From the NCBI RefSeq assembly GCF_000001735.4, contig NC_003075.7, forward strand, positions 16,059,001 through 16,123,000: a stretch of 64,000 nt of DNA, read 5' to 3'. The notes beneath the pieces are model-generated. The model searched no databases, had not been told where the DNA came from, and was given only the letters and a program-made list of their open reading frames with translations. The position numbers and the translations under genes were made by a program. Shown here in pieces: positions 13,064-24,119 of this stretch (position 1 is the stretch's first letter; each line of letters starts with the position of its first letter). The DNA is from Arabidopsis thaliana (taxonomy: Eukaryota; Streptophyta; Magnoliopsida; Brassicales; Brassicaceae).

Positions 13064-15605
13064 ATGGCGAGGGGAGGAGGAGAATGGACCGGAGGGATCG
13101 CCGGAACCGGAGTTCTCTCTTTCAAAAGAATCACTCTACTTGTTTGCTTTTTCAACATTCTCATTGCTCTCTTTGTTCTTCGCTTTCTCTATGCTTCTTC
13201 TCTCCACATCTATTCCAATAACGATAATGGTTCCTACTTTTTATTTTCCTTTTCATTTTTGCTCTCTGATTCATGATAATTCGTATCTGAAGCAGCTCTG
13301 TTGGTTTTTTGTTATTCAGTTGTTAAGTACACAGCTGATGAGATTAGGAAAATGGAGGAATCTATTCGGATTCGAAGATCGAAGGAACCTACTCTGATTC
13401 TTCAATTGGTTAGTGGCTTTTTAAAATGGAACTCGAAGATGCACATTGGCTCTTCTCACAATGTTTGATTTCCTTGTTAGGTGAAGAAGCTCAAGCATGA
13501 GGTTTCCACTGCAGAATCTAGTACTGAACTATCTCCTAATGTTAAACACAAACTAGTTGATGAGATCCTCCAGCGTTTGAAAAGCTTTGAGGACAAATCT
13601 AATGTTACTCAGCTTAGAGGTTTGTGCTACTCTACTATGCCCATTAGCTTCATGACATTTATTTTTCAAACTGCCACAAACTTGCATTTCATGACTTTTC
13701 CTGATCTAGCTGCTTAGGATTTGTCTTATTACCTCTTTGGAATGTCATGGTGATTTGTCTTATTACCTAACCTGTGTAAGATTTTGTTGGTATCAATAGC
13801 TCAGTTTAGTAAATATTTCATTATCATTCATGTAGAAGTGGATTTTTGCTCAATAATGCATATGGTTATCAGGATAGTAAAATAGGCTCACAAATTTCAG
13901 ACCTTTCTGCATGCACTATCACATACTAGACAGAACAATTGATTTTAGCGGGATTTTCAATGGAGATTTTTTCATGCCTAGTTTTTCTATTCTTCTTGTA
14001 TAAGTTCATCAGGTCTATGGAACATAAGCTCTAACACCCACTTAAGTTCTGTTATAATCTATGCATTGATGATCATATGCTATGTACATGAAACATTTGA
14101 GCCACAGAAACTCTAGCGGTGGTGCCATTGTATACATAATCTTTTCGATGTTCTTTAGATTCTCAGTAGCTTACCTAACATGTTCGTATGTCTCAACATG
14201 CTTCTCTAATTCCTTTCTACTGCATCAGAAAAAGTATGCTCAAGAATTCCAAAAAGTCATGATATTTACCTTTTTGACTTGTTAAAAGTAGATTTTTCAT
14301 TCTATTCACTTCACTTGAACAACTCTTAACATTTATTATGTGCTGACTAGGCTAATGCGCAATGTGCGTTAATTCTTAGTTATTTACAAGAGTTATTGGA
14401 AAAAGGTGGAAGGTAGGAATGGGTTAATTTATTTGGTTAGAGAGAGGTGACAAAATTCTAATAATCCAGACTTTGAAGACACTGGATTTCTTTTTGATGC
14501 TTCAAACTGAGTTCTATTGTTTTCCCTTGTAGTATTCGTAATGCACGTAGACTTGTTAATGTTTTCGCCTACAATAGTTTTCCTTTTGACACATTCATGT
14601 TATCTCTGTAGTGACCTTTAATACCTTCTTATCTTCATTTGGCAAACAGAAGTTGTAGAAACGTGGCGCAATGAGAAGCTGGAGGAAGCTAAAGAGCTAA
14701 TTCAAGGGCAAAATGGAGTAAATTCCACCCTTATAGTGGAGGAAGCAGGTATTACTCCTTTAGAAAGATTACTGAGTTTCTCACCTTGAGCAAAGATTCA
14801 TTTATGGAGTCCTCCCGATACTCTATCCTTGTTTTGTATAATTAGAGAGAAAACTAATTTTTGTTCTGTAATTATCTAGGGATGCTTGTAAGAGCTTTGG
14901 AGTTGGAGTGGGATGTGCTGTCTGAAGAAATCGGTTTCTGGTTACCTGCTGAGGTTACCAATGTAGAACATGATGATAAACCTGAAGGAGAGGAAGAGCC
15001 TGGTAATGTTTTCAAAATTTTCTACATTCTTGATCTCTGCTTTTGCATTTATTTGGGTGGAAAAGTGTGGTGACACTGGCGAATTCAAATCTCATGAAGT
15101 TGTGCATTTTTTCCGTAGAGGAAATATTGGCAGGCAGACCAGTGCCAGCTGTATGTAATGCAGAGCTTCACACAGATTATGGTGGTGCTGCAGTGAGATG
15201 GGGGCTTACACATCATAAAGAGAGTGCAGCTGATTGTTGCCAGGCTTGCTTAGACCAGGCAAAGCGTGCGAAACCTGGAGAAACGAGATGCAATATTTGG
15301 GTTTATTGCCCATCTGAGTTTGGTTGTTTCTCTCCAGATATTTATGAGCATAAACATCAGGAGTGTTGGCTTAAATACGTAAGAACTTACCTCGTACACA
15401 TACTACTTTACCCAATTTTCAGTTTCCTTGAGATTACTCGTCCAAGTTGGACTGGAAGCTTGGCTCATATCCAATATGTCTATGTGAATTGCAGGCAGAG
15501 AAGCCAAAACAGAATTTCAAAGACAGATATTCTGAGACATACAGAAACAACCACCCAAAAGCGCCATCTATCGTTCCATGGGTTTCAGGTGTTGTAACGG
15601 CTTGA
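13064..15605 (+). CDS. Single-pass membrane protein with Cys-rich C-terminal domain
   Basis: Function unknown to me. Seven exons join in frame and give roughly 330 residues. The start MARGGGEWTGG is followed by one long hydrophobic segment (ITLLVCFFNILIALFVLRFLYA), which looks like an uncleaved signal anchor. A charged, probably helical middle region follows (KYTADEIRKMEESIRIRRS, KLVDEILQRLKSF, ETWRNEKLEEAKELI). The C-terminal domain, mostly in the exon at 15119-15378, has a dense cysteine pattern (ADCCQACLDQA, TRCNIWVYCP, FGCFSP, QECWLKY) resembling a PAN/apple-type extracellular fold. This predicts a type II protein with the cysteine domain in the lumen or outside. Intron 3 is about 1 kb. 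The stop is TGA at 15603-15605. This is AT4G33380 by order. Confidence 0.82.
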
Positions 15606-16281
15606 GCAAAACCCATGTGGACAGATTGATGGGAGAAATAGGAGATAGTTTTGGTTTTTTTTTCTCAGCTGTGTTACCATTTTCAGAGTCTTGAAAATTG
15701 GAGTACCGTACCAAAGATGCAAACATCTTTTGGCCAGATGTATACGAGGGAATAGAATGTTTTGTTGTTTTTGTTGATTGGCTTTAAACACTTGTGGTCG
15801 AAGTCGAATATGGTGTAAGGAATCATGTTTTTGTTCAAGCTTGTTCGATTCTATAGTGGATGATTAAAAAGCTATCTATAAACATGACGAATGTCTGTCT
15901 CCTGTTATATGATCAGATCAAATGTTTATGTCTGGTCTGTAATTATGTCACAAAACATCACAGTAAAACTCTGAAATGAAATAATGGTTGAAATATAGGA
16001 ACTAAAAAAAACAAAGCAGAAATTACGGAGGGAAAAGAGAAAACAGAGGAGTGTGTTCATCTTTTGCTTCCGGGGTTGTCTCTATTCTAAATATAGACTT
16101 TCCAATTGTGTACCTCTCTTTTCTTGTCTTCTTAATCAGAAAATCAATAATTCTCTTCTACTTTCTTCATTTTTCCCTTTCTCTTGTAAGTCTCTCTTTT
16201 CATTGATTCTTTCTATTGGTGGCGAGCTTCGTTCAATCGTTTTAGCATTTCTCTTGTAAGTTTCGGCCTTGCTTTCCTCCG
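15606..16281. other. 3' flank of membrane protein gene and WEL1 5' leader
   Basis: The left part should be the 3' untranslated region of the preceding gene. The right part (from about 16020) is CT-rich and resembles a 5' leader. An upstream ATG at 16053 opens a 68-codon frame ending at 16259, just before the WEL1 ATG at 16282. It could be a uORF, but it may lie in an unspliced or untranscribed part, as cttgtaagt donor-like sites occur at about 16183 and 16253. Confidence 0.4.
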
Positions 16282-18706
16282 ATGGAGGATTTGAAAACAA
16301 CAGACGCACTATCTCTTCCAGTTGTTAGTGATAATGGTGGAATAATAGAGCCTGAGTTGCAGCTACCTCAAGCAATACCAACAGAACTTGAGAATAATGA
16401 AGAAGAAAATGGGACAATTCAACAATCTCAAAGTGAAGAAGATTCCGCAGAAAATGGGAAAATTTATATGGATGACACTTTTTTACCTTCAAAATCTCAA
16501 GTAAAAGAAACACAAGATTCTCCTACTACTCCTAGTTTTGTGTCTCCCTCTGCTGAGATTGTTCTGCCTCGCGTAAACACCAAGTATGAAGCAGAGGGCA
16601 CAACAAGAAATGCAGTGTCTCCAAGACCTCTGTATTCCCCTAGAAGCATTGGATCTCCAAGAGCACTACTGTCTCCAAGGTTTGCAGGATCATCATCACC
16701 ATTGAGCAATGGAACACCCATAAGTATGGATTCTTTCAGAGACTCAATTGATACAGCATCACCTTTTGAATCTGTCAAAGAAGCTGTTTCCAAATTTGGG
16801 GGAATAACTGATTGGAAGGCACATAGAATGAAAGTATTAGAGGTACATTTTACTTATGTTATGTCTACACATCTGTCTTTTTTGCCTCTGTATTGGCCAA
16901 TAGTTGTGCTCACTGTTTTCGTTGCAGCGACGCAATTTTGTGGAACAAGAGCTCGACAAGATCCAGGAGGAGATTCCTGAGTACAAAAAGAAATCAGAGA
17001 TGGTCGAGATGTCAAAAATGCTAGCGGTTGAGGAGCTAGAGAGTACAAAGAGGCTCATAGAAGAATTGAAGCTTAATCTTGAAAAAGCTGAAACAGAAGA
17101 ACAACAGGCAAAGCAAGACTCTGAGCTTGCCAAGCTGAGAGTTCAAGAGATGGAACAAGGAATTGCTGATGAAGCTAGTGTTGCATCTAAAGCACAGCTT
17201 GAAGTCGCTCAAGCAAGACATACATCTGCAATTTCAGAATTGGAATCTGTCAAGGAAGAGCTACAAACTCTGCAAAACGAGTATGACGCCTTGGTAAAAG
17301 AGAAAGATTTGGCTGTGAAGGAAGCTGAAGAAGCGGTTATTGCTTCAAAAGAAGTTGAGAGGAAAGTTGAAGAACTCACTATAGAGTTGATAGCTACAAA
17401 GGAGTCATTGGAATGTGCACATTCTTCTCATTTGGAGGCGGAAGAACATAGGATTGGAGCTGCCATGTTGCGTGATCAGGAGACTCACCGGTGGGAGAAG
17501 GAACTAAAGCAAGCAGAGGAAGAACTACAAAGACTTAAGCAACATTTAGTTTCTACAAAGGAATTACAAGTGAAACTTGAATTTGCATCAGCCTTGCTGC
17601 TTGATTTGAAGAAAGAATTGGCAGATCATAAAGAATCATCCAAGGTAAAGGAGGAAACGAGTGAGACAGTAGTAACAAACATTGAGATTTCATTACAGGA
17701 AAAAACTACAGATATACAAAAAGCTGTTGCTTCTGCAAAGAAAGAACTCGAAGAAGTGAACGCGAATGTGGAGAAAGCAACTTCTGAAGTGAATTGCTTA
17801 AAGGTTGCATCCTCTTCCTTGAGATTGGAAATTGATAAGGAGAAATCAGCACTTGACTCATTAAAACAAAGAGAAGGGATGGCATCGGTAACGGTTGCTT
17901 CTCTAGAAGCTGAGATCGACATAACGAGGTGCGAAATAGCTTTGGTTAAGTCCAAGGAAAAAGAAACTAGAGAGGAAATGGTGGAGCTACCAAAGCAACT
18001 GCAACAAGCAAGTCAAGAGGCAGATGAAGCGAAATCATTCGCTGAACTTGCTCGTGAAGAGCTGCGGAAGTCTCAAGAAGAAGCAGAGCAAGCAAAGGCT
18101 GGAGCAAGTACAATGGAGAGCAGATTATTTGCAGCTCAGAAAGAAATTGAGGCTATTAAAGCTTCAGAGAGGCTGGCATTAGCTGCCATCAAGGCCTTGC
18201 AAGAGAGTGAATCTAGTTCAAAGGAAAACGCTGTTGATTCTCCGAGGACTGTAACACTGACAATAGAAGAGTACTATGAGCTTAGCAAGCGTGCTCACGA
18301 GGCTGAAGAAGCCGCCAATGCAAGAGTTGCAGCAGCGGTTTCTGAGGTTGGAGAAGCCAAAGAAACAGAAAAGAGAAGCTTGGAGAAGTTGGAAGAAGTA
18401 AACAAAGAGATGGTTGAGAGAAAGGCAACACTTGCAGGAGCAATGGAGAAGGCTGAGAAGGCTAAAGAAGGGAAGTTGGGTGTAGAACAAGAGCTGAGAA
18501 AATGGAGGGAAGTAAGTGAAAAAAAGAGAAAGAATGGTAGTAGCCATGGAAAAAGCATTCAAGGGTCGAAGGAGAAAGAAGCTGAGACTAGTGTATCTAA
18601 CGAAACAGAAACAAACCCAATCCCACAGGTAAATCCTGTAAAGAAAAAGAAGAAACTTTTCCCAAGATTTTTTATGTTCTTGATGAAGAAAAAGTCACAT
18701 AAGTGA
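16282..18706 (+). CDS. WEL1: WEB family coiled-coil protein (WEB1-like)
   Basis: Homologue of WEB1, which with PMI2 maintains chloroplast photorelocation speed through actin regulation. Two exons (16282-16842 and 16928-18706) join in frame and give 779 residues. The first 150 or so residues are acidic, then Ser/Pro-rich with repeated SPR units ([28 protein letters not shown]), likely phosphorylation sites. [10 protein letters not shown] and [15 protein letters not shown] open a very long Glu/Lys/Ala-rich coiled coil that runs to about residue 690. [21 protein letters not shown] is the conserved DUF827/WEB motif. The tail is strongly basic ([13 protein letters not shown]). The antisense frames are shadows. 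The symbol comes from gene order and length. Confidence 0.9.
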
Positions 18707-19188
18707 GTTCGATGTGAAGAAGTCGATTGTGTAAAATTCTATAAATATTTAATCTATACTATTAACTTAGAGCTAAAGCTTCCTTAGTTTCAAAGATGTC
18801 TGGAACAATACATGAACCCAACAAGATCAATGTTTGTTTCTGTCATGAGTTAGTCAATGAATCAGAGAATACACATTTGTTGAACACTAACTTTGGCGTA
18901 AATTAGCGTCCTTGAATAAAAGCTAAGAAGAAATTGAATAAGCTTTCTTCATGATACATCTTCAAACATATCTTCATTCAAATGAAAACGAAAAAATAAA
19001 ACGTCTACAATACGACCAAACATCTTAAAAGTCAAAGCCAGACCAAAGTAATTTAGCAACATTGCTAGGTGTCTTATCTCTGAATCTAACATCGTTCTAA
19101 GAGCCAGAACATTGTAATTTCACATGGTTACAAATAGACTAGAATTCAAATGAAAATAACTAGTGGTCCGGTCCATCACTTGCTTGTT
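18707..19188. other. Convergent 3' region between WEL1 and the VID27-like gene
   Basis: This 482-bp AT-rich stretch lies between two genes that converge. It should contain both 3' untranslated ends. I see no further gene, RNA or repeat. Confidence 0.5.
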
Positions 19189-21410
19189 TCATCGCTTGCT
19201 GGATAAGCTGAAAGAGCTGACTTTCATAGGCGTTGCAATGACCAAAGGCGCTTCAGGTGAACCAGAGATTGCAAAGTTGTCATTCATGAAGCGACTGTCC
19301 ACTATAGATTCATTTCGAAGGACTATCTTGTAGCAGTAGCATTTCTTCAGCCCTTCCTGATCATGGTAGCATTCATGAGATCCATTCTTCACCTGCTGAA
19401 AGTTCCATATCACACTGAACTTGCCAACAGTAGCTACCACATGACGCTCCTGTTTCCCATCCTCCGTGACCTATATATCGACATTTTCAACAAGAAAAGA
19501 TAGACAAAAAGAGTCAGGAATCAACTATTAGTAAAAAGTTATTTCAATTGATGAATGATTCAACAGTAGTAAAAGTTCCTCTATCAAAAATCAAGGTTGA
19601 AACACAAGGCAACTGAGGAACACTATAATTCAATTTCCACAAAAATTCTTAAGACTTCAATATTATATGCACTTATGCTATGAGCAAAACATGAAAATTT
19701 CAAGAATGTCACTTTCTCAGCAAGAATATACACTGCAACTAGAGTTCTGCTTACCCAAGAAAACTGAGCATTGCGGAACTTGTTGTCAGATCCAGCTAAA
19801 TGTGCATCAAGAGGCCTCAACTTAAGCAACCTTGGTGCGGCAATCTTATTTCCCATGCGACCCTCGAAGCCGGTCTTTGTTTTGCCACTTTTGTCAGTGA
19901 AAAGGGTACAGATAACAATCAAATATGTGTCAGTTGTACCAACAATCCATTTCCCATCGAATGTAGCATCCACATGAGTAACAGGTGCACCAAGTCCAGG
20001 GAAAGCCGTCTTTGCCTGCCTCATAGTGTTGCTCGAGTAGAGTCTAATTTTGCCATCAAGAGAGCCAACAACAATTGAGCCATCACCAGTAGTTGCAAAG
20101 CACTGAAAGTTAGTCCCTCTAGAAAACTGATGCCCCTGTGCCCAATTCAAGACTGGAGTATTCGCAGTAGCAAGATCCTGAACCATCCCATATCGGTCAC
20201 GCATATCCCACCTGCAAAGCCTATTGTTATCCAGACCAAGAAACGTTGACGCAGATGGATCCAATTGAGCACCTTTACCATCATTAGTAATGTCACTCAT
20301 AGAGATATCCACTCCATCTTTCTCAAACTTCCACTCTGAAATAATTTTCCCGGTTTCAATGTCAAGCTGATGGATACCTCGTGAATGAGGCGTTTGGCTC
20401 ATAGGACTCATGAGCAGCATATTAGTCTCAGCTCTCATGAGAAGAGCCTTCTTCGGTGCTGAAGAATGAGTTCGACCATAACCAGGCTCAAAGTTAACAC
20501 AAACACCTTTCCCTTGAATCCCCTGTCTCATGTTCTTGAAAACCTGAATACCAGAATCTCCAACTAGAAAGCTATTATCTAAAGCACCTAGAGCTAAGCT
20601 ATGTATGCCCTCACTTGTAGCTTCTTCAAAGGCCTCAGTCAAATCCTGTGTATCTCTAGCCGGAGTTGCAGATCCTCCTCCTGGGCTTTGAAGCAAAATA
20701 TCATCAGCATCTTCCCACATGGAATCATCAGCAGCTTCAGGATTAGCCCACCCAATGAAATCTTTCCCATAGATTTTTGCCTTGTTAGCCTCATTAAACT
20801 CAACACCATGATTGTTCTCAAACAAGCAATTGTTATAGCTGCTTACAAAAACCGAAAAATCTTCACTGCTGGCGAATTTCATAGCCCAAACAGCTTTAGC
20901 AACGAAATCAACACGGCGTTGATCTTTATAAGCTTTCAATTGCATTTCATCTGATACCTTTTCACGGATCTTGCTTCCGACTTTCAAAATCCACCATTCG
21001 TTTTCCACATCTCCGTTCTCATCGTCGTCTTCATCATCTTCATCTCCTTTGTTAGTCTTGACGAAACAATAAGCAGTCAGTTTCTCAGCTGTGACCCATT
21101 TGGCTTTGGGAGTGTTGCCATTGATGTAGCGGAAAAGCCGAGCTGAGTTCTGAGTAGACGGGGCTGATTGCGTCAATGGGTATTTCAGCTTCAGGGCTTG
21201 GAGTTTTGCCTCAACGTCGTCGAGTGATGATGAAGGAGATTTAGGCCGGAGACGACGACCACCGGAGGAAGATATACCTAACGTATCATCCCGCGAGTCC
21301 TGAAACGTCTCTTCCTCTTCCTCTCCCTCTCTTCCTTCTTCATATTCTTCATATTCATCTTCATCGGAGGAACAGATCTCTAGATCTTCATGACTGTGAG
21401 ATGCTCCCAT
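19189..21410 (-). CDS. VID27-like / DEM-type protein
   Basis: Member of the family that includes yeast VID27 (vacuolar import and degradation) and tomato DEM (defective embryo and meristems); the molecular role is not firmly known. Two exons (19755-21410 and 19189-19470) give 645 residues. The N-terminus after [15 protein letters not shown] is very acidic (about residues 13-37, runs of D/E). A Ser/Arg-rich stretch follows, then a second acidic patch ([13 protein letters not shown]). The C-terminal half holds the VID27 domain, with WD40-like strands such as [50 protein letters not shown] and [14 protein letters not shown]. The final exon encodes [15 protein letters not shown] and ends FSLSSKR. 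MGAS might be N-myristoylated (inference). This is AT4G33400 by order. Confidence 0.9.
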
Positions 21411-22639
21411 ATCGAAGAATCCTGGAAATGGGAAGAGCTAGAGAGAATAACGGCAATGAGATTATTCAAACGAAGGTGGGAAGTTGAAGAAGAAGAGAGA
21501 AGAGCGTAAAGTTCGAATTTTGAAAATTAGGGTTTTTCAAAAGCATGTGTTCCTGTTCCCCTTTGGACAGATTGAAGTTAACCGGCTATAGCCCGTAAAT
21601 GCGGATCTGTAAGTACTTTCATATACCGGCTATAGCCCGTAAATTCGGATCTGTAAGTACTTTCATGTACCGGCTACAGCCAGTTGAAATTTTTATGATT
21701 TGTGGTTCATTCAAATTCAAATTAGAAGTGGTCCGATTTTTAAGAAGTACGGTTATGTTGTGATTTGGTGATGCTGTAACTTCGTCTTAAATATGTTGTC
21801 GTTTTGACTCGCATTACAATATGTTATCGTTTAATTTACGATACACTGTAATTAATTAATAGTTTCAATATTATAGAAACGTTTGGTCCTTTAGTCGGAG
21901 AGACTGATATGCGACAGAGGATCCAACGTCGCGACTGAAACCTAGATCCCAATTCTCCGTTTCCACCACTGTCTCTCCTCCGTCGTTAGGGTTTCTCAGG
22001 TGACACACTCCGCTTCTCTTCTTTTCCGTCTTGATCTAATTTTTCCGTCAATTGGTTTCTGCAATCTCTACGTTTCTTCTCTTTCACCTTAGATATTGCT
22101 TGATTCCCACATTAATTGTTGCTGAGAAGTATAATTAATTTCTTGATCGAATTTACCAGTTCTCAAAGTTTTGTGTCCGTTGAGTACAACAAATTCCTCG
22201 AAATTGAGTCATTGATTGAAATACCAACTTAATTTTTGATTTCTGGGTTTGTTATTAAAATGTAGACACACACTTGGATAACTGAGTTTCCTTAACTTCA
22301 ATCTGGTTATAAACAATTTTAAATTTACCCTTTTTCTTAAAGAACTCAACTTTAGCTTGAGGTCTGAATTTTTGTGCCAAACATGTACTTAGTAGCTTAG
22401 TAACCATGTCTTGTGAACTATTATCTTTCTTGATGTCCCTTGTTCTGTAAAGTTCGTAAAAACTTAATCTTTTTGGTTTTAAGGTGGCTTACATGAGGTT
22501 TGTTGGTGTGATTTTTTATTTTACAGGTTCACATCTGTTGGAAACTTATTGCAACTCCTAAAGGCATTTCACATATTTGCTTTTATGCGTACGAGGCTTG
22601 GGGGATATTTATATAATCCGAAATAACTCTTTTCTTATC
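21411..22639. promoter_or_regulatory. Divergent promoter and SPPL1 5' leader
   Basis: This region holds the promoters of the VID27-like gene (leftward) and SPPL1 (rightward). A transcribed-looking SPPL1 leader at about 21900-21999 ends ggtttctcag|gtgaca. An acceptor (ttttacag|gttcac) before 22527 suggests a 5' untranslated intron of about 0.5 kb. A short upstream frame starts at the ATG at 22584 (13 codons, ending at 22625), 14 bp before the true start. The track of SPPL1 could begin at a TTG (22577), but ATG 22640 is the real first codon. The 44-bp repeats are listed separately. Confidence 0.5.
21581..21679. repeat. 44-bp tandem repeat, about 2.3 copies
   Basis: Two full units (21581-21624 and 21625-21668) differ at only a few positions, and a third partial unit starts at 21669. 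Each unit begins with accggctatagcccgt, which is one mismatch from a perfect 16-bp palindrome (accggctatagccggt), and goes on with aaatncggatctgtaagtactttcat. The array lies about 170 bp upstream of the VID27-like start, in the divergent promoter. Confidence 0.9.
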
Positions 22640-24119
22640 ATGGAGACTCTGTGGACTCTTTTGTATTTGCTAGAACCTGCTCCAGCTACTCTCATTGTCA
22701 CAGCTGTCACCGTGACATTTGCATCCGCTTTCCGTGCACTTAACTACGGGAAAGAGATGGAGAGAAACCGTGACTTCTCTGAAGCATCCATAACACTAGA
22801 TAGCTCTCAGGCCTTGATGATCCCAGTTATGAGCTCTTGCAGTTTGCTTCTCATGTTCTATTTGTTCTCTTCTGTTTCTCAGCTCCTGACCGCGTTTACA
22901 GCCATCGCCTCTGTTTCTTCTCTCTTCTATTGGTTATCACCATATGCGGTATATATGAAGACGCAGCTTGGTCTATCTGATCCCTTTCTTTCACGCTGCT
23001 GCTCCAAATCGTTTACAAGAATCCAAGGATTGCTACTTGTGGCTTGTGCTATGACAGTTGTGGCATGGCTCATCTCTGGCCATTGGGTGTTGAACAATTT
23101 GCTCGGAATCTCCATTTGTATTGCGTTTGTTAGCCATGTTCGTCTTCCTAATATCAAAATCTGTGCAATGCTCCTCGTGTGTCTCTTTGTATATGACATA
23201 TTCTGGGTTTTCTTCTCTGAGAGATTCTTTGGTGCTAACGTTATGGTGGCCGTGGCAACCCAGCAAGCATCAAACCCAGTTCACACAGTGGCTAACAGTT
23301 TGAATCTTCCTGGACTGCAATTGATCACAAAGAAACTGGAACTACCTGTTAAAATTGTGTTTCCTCGGAACCTATTGGGCGGTGTGGTGCCCGGTGTGAG
23401 TGCCTCAGATTTCATGATGCTTGGTCTTGGTGACATGGTACAGACTAATCCCTTCTTTGATTTTAAGATTGGTATGTCGTTATATGTGTACTAACTGTAA
23501 GAAATGTTCTCTCTCAGACTATAGTGACGAGGAGATAAAAAAAACATGTTGTATTGATTAACTGTTTTGTTGTTCCAGGCTATCCCTGCAATGCTTTTGG
23601 CTTTGGTCCTCTGCTTTGACCATCGAAAAACTAGAGATGTGGTGAATATTTTTGATCTAAAATCTTCCAAGGGACACAAATACATTTGGTATGCACTTCC
23701 CGGATATGCCATTGGCTTGGTGGCGGCTCTAGCTGCAGGTGTCTTGACCCACTCACCTCAGCCAGCTCTACTTTATCTGGTAATATTCTCCTCATGTGAC
23801 TTCTTTGTTCCTCTTGGTCTAACATCAAAAGTATATATTCTACTACGTGTATTTGTGCACAACCGATATCAACACTTGATTCAACTGAAATTTTGTTGAT
23901 AGAATCTTTGTAGTCTCAATCCAATGATTTTAAGAGCTTGATCAGTGTGAAGTATAGTGAGATTATGATGTATAATCTGTTTTCGATGTGGATATATAGG
24001 TACCATCTACGTTAGGACCGGTGATCTTCATGTCATGGCGGAGAAAGGATCTTGCGGAGCTGTGGGAAGGACCTGCATTATCTAATCCCATTGAGAAATC
24101 TCATGAAATAGAGATCTGA
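22640..24119 (+). CDS. SPPL1: Signal peptide peptidase-like aspartyl protease
   Basis: Intramembrane-cleaving GxGD aspartyl protease of the presenilin/SPP clan, in endomembranes. Three exons (22640-23437, 23579-23779, 24000-24119) give 372 residues. Multiple hydrophobic segments are visible. The two catalytic motifs sit in adjacent helices: YD in VCLFVYDIFWVFF and GxGD in FMMLGLGDMAIPAM. The conserved PAL motif is present as PQPALLYLVPST. The exon 1/2 junction splits the GLGDM|AIPA block and is needed to keep the frame, since reading on past 23437 gives an early stop. METLWTLLYLLEPAP lacks a clear cleavable signal, so it is probably an SPPL of the short type. It ends KSHEIEI. Confidence 0.93.

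Noticed and set aside
12987-13397. Plus-strand frame of 136 codons over the first exon of the membrane protein gene
   Set aside because: It does not start with a convincing leader and does not splice in frame to the next exon; the frame from 13064 does.
18218-18562. Antisense frame of 114 codons opposite WEL1
   Set aside because: Shadow of the Glu/Lys-rich coiled coil; opposite-strand Leu/Phe/Ser-rich frames are expected from such codons.
22577-22639. N-terminal extension of SPPL1
   Set aside because: It begins with TTG. The first in-frame ATG is at 22640 and gives the expected 372-residue family length.
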